A DNA stretch of 43,668 nucleotides from positions 1 to 43,668 of the forward strand of contig JANQKI010000219.1 of assembly GCA_028281165.1 (NCBI GenBank), given 5' to 3'. Both the position numbers and the translations under genes were made by a program. Position 1 is the stretch's first letter, and every line of letters starts with the position of its first letter. Of this stretch, positions 43,175-43,668 are shown in pieces. A model generated the notes under the pieces. That model was not told the DNA's origin. It did not search any database and saw only the letters and a program-made list of their open reading frames with translations. This stretch comes from Opitutaceae bacterium. GTDB taxonomy: Bacteria > Verrucomicrobiota > Verrucomicrobiia > Opitutales > Opitutaceae.

Positions 43175-43394
43175 GCTTGAGGCTGGCCGGAAAGCGCTGG
43201 TTTTAGCTGTCTAGAGTTTGGATTTCTTTCCTTTTCCGGAAAGATTTTCGTTAATTTTAGAAACCAGACTGCTTTCTGAAGGCGTATGAATTTATGGTCT
43301 CTTTCGACCGTGTGTGAAAAGATCTCAAGCGTTTCTTAGAAAACCATGAATAAAGTCTGTTTTTCTTCGTCCCAAGGATTAGACTTTTGCAGTT

Positions 43395-43429
43395 CCAGCA
43401 ACGCTCCACCGTCAACTGGAGACGTCTGG
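43395..43429 (+). promoter_or_regulatory. Leader hairpin just before the last gene
   Basis: CCAG/CTGG, ACG/CGT and CTCCA/TGGAG stack into a 12-bp stem (43395-43429) broken by a 2-nt CA on one side and a 1-nt A on the other, with an 8-nt CCGTCAAC loop. It ends 6 nt before the Shine-Dalgarno AAAGGA of the next gene. It may stabilise the messenger or control translation. Confidence 0.4.
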
Positions 43430-43450
43430 CTCTAGAAAGGAAATGATGTG

Positions 43451-43668
43451 ATGAAATTGCGTAACCCCATGAGCAAGCAAACCTTAGCTAAGGTCGCCTA
43501 CTGTTTTATAGTTTTAATATTGTTGGCTAGTTTTGCTCCCAGGAATGCTGAAGGCCAAGCTCGTAGCCGATCATCTCCACATCGCTCGGTCAGCGATTCC
43601 AGCAATTCGAGTTCGGACAATCAAAGGGCTAGATCCTCCTCTCGCACTGTTTCGAGATCTCATTCTCA
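43451..43668 (+). CDS. Start of a Ser/Arg-rich secreted protein (partial)
   Basis: The ATG at 43451 opens a frame of 72 codons to the window edge. AAAGGA lies 10 nt upstream. The first 36 residues form a signal peptide with basic N-region, hydrophobic VAYCFIVLILLASFA and NAEGQA. The mature part that can be seen is low-complexity, rich in Ser, Arg, Asn and His (SRSSPHRS, SSSDNQRARSSSR). It could be a spacer before a domain outside the window or a cell-surface protein. I do not recognise it. Confidence 0.6.
   Translation, partial: MKLRNPMSKQTLAKVAYCFIVLILLASFAPRNAEGQARSRSSPHRSVSDSSNSSSDNQRARSSSRTVSRSHS

Noticed and set aside
1-43668. tRNA, rRNA, CRISPR, insertion sequence and phage signals
   Set aside because: I looked in the gaps for T-arm motifs, regularly spaced repeats, transposase/integrase motifs and attachment-site repeats and found none; a tRNAscan or Infernal run would be the proper test.

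Overview
The window looks like chromosomal DNA of a free-living, probably marine, Gram-negative heterotroph of the PVC group, most likely a verrucomicrobial Opitutae or Puniceicoccales relative. This lineage call is inference from gene content: a DUF1587/1592/1588/1585 'planctomycete cytochrome c' protein, a formylglycine-type sulfatase, an FG-GAP/VCBS secreted protein, a eukaryotic-type HisA, and an Mla outer-membrane lipid system. Genes are densely packed on both strands. I see no rRNA, tRNA, transposase, integrase, phage gene or CRISPR array.

Layout. (1) 1-4601, minus strand: an outer-membrane lipid operon, LpxL/HtrB-like acyltransferase then mlaE-mlaF-mlaD-mlaC-mlaA, with mlaA cut by the window edge. 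(2) 4778-6097: a small secreted protein and a membrane-anchored glucosaminidase. (3) 6313-10754: a compact cassette of a ferritin-like di-iron protein, a fatty acyl-AMP ligase, an acyl carrier protein, a DUF374 acyltransferase and a eukaryotic-type HisA. The first four suggest activation, ACP loading, oxidation and membrane transfer of an acyl chain. (4) 10755-11606: a long non-coding gap and a small acidic protein. (5) 11607-16122: a sulfatase and an aldose epimerase diverging from a region with a LacI-type palindrome, then a secreted esterase/beta-propeller fusion. (6) 16240-22170: a LytS/LytTR two-component pair, an ankyrin protein, a thioredoxin-like protein, a Tat-type dienelactone hydrolase and an MscS channel. 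(7) 22437-28938: a haem-motif chemotaxis receptor, a GT25 glycosyltransferase, a small lipoprotein, a large DUF1538-CMP-kinase fusion and an FKBP isomerase. (8) 28963-35782: a GH43-like enzyme, a PhoD-like phosphatase, the DUF1592 protein, a cytochrome b562-like protein and the VCBS protein. (9) 36007-41344: a co-directional run of SDR, ADP-ribosylglycohydrolase-like, MelB-type transporter, lipocalin, SRPBCC and aldo/keto reductase genes. (10) 41561-43668: a hybrid histidine kinase and the start of a Ser/Arg-rich secreted protein.

The most interesting items are the acyl-ACP di-iron cassette, the DUF1538 x2 plus archaeal-type CMP-kinase fusion, and two enzymes with altered active sites inside one operon (the SDR and the ADP-ribosylglycohydrolase). 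Several intergenic dyads were also found by reading the sequence: a 13-bp inverted repeat made of two matching boxes (41374-41416), a nested stem structure (35865-35940), a perfect 9-2-9 operator-like palindrome (34530-34549), a LacI-like palindrome (13153-13164) and a leader pseudoknot candidate (19142-19212). All protein calls come from motif recognition by eye, with no database search.
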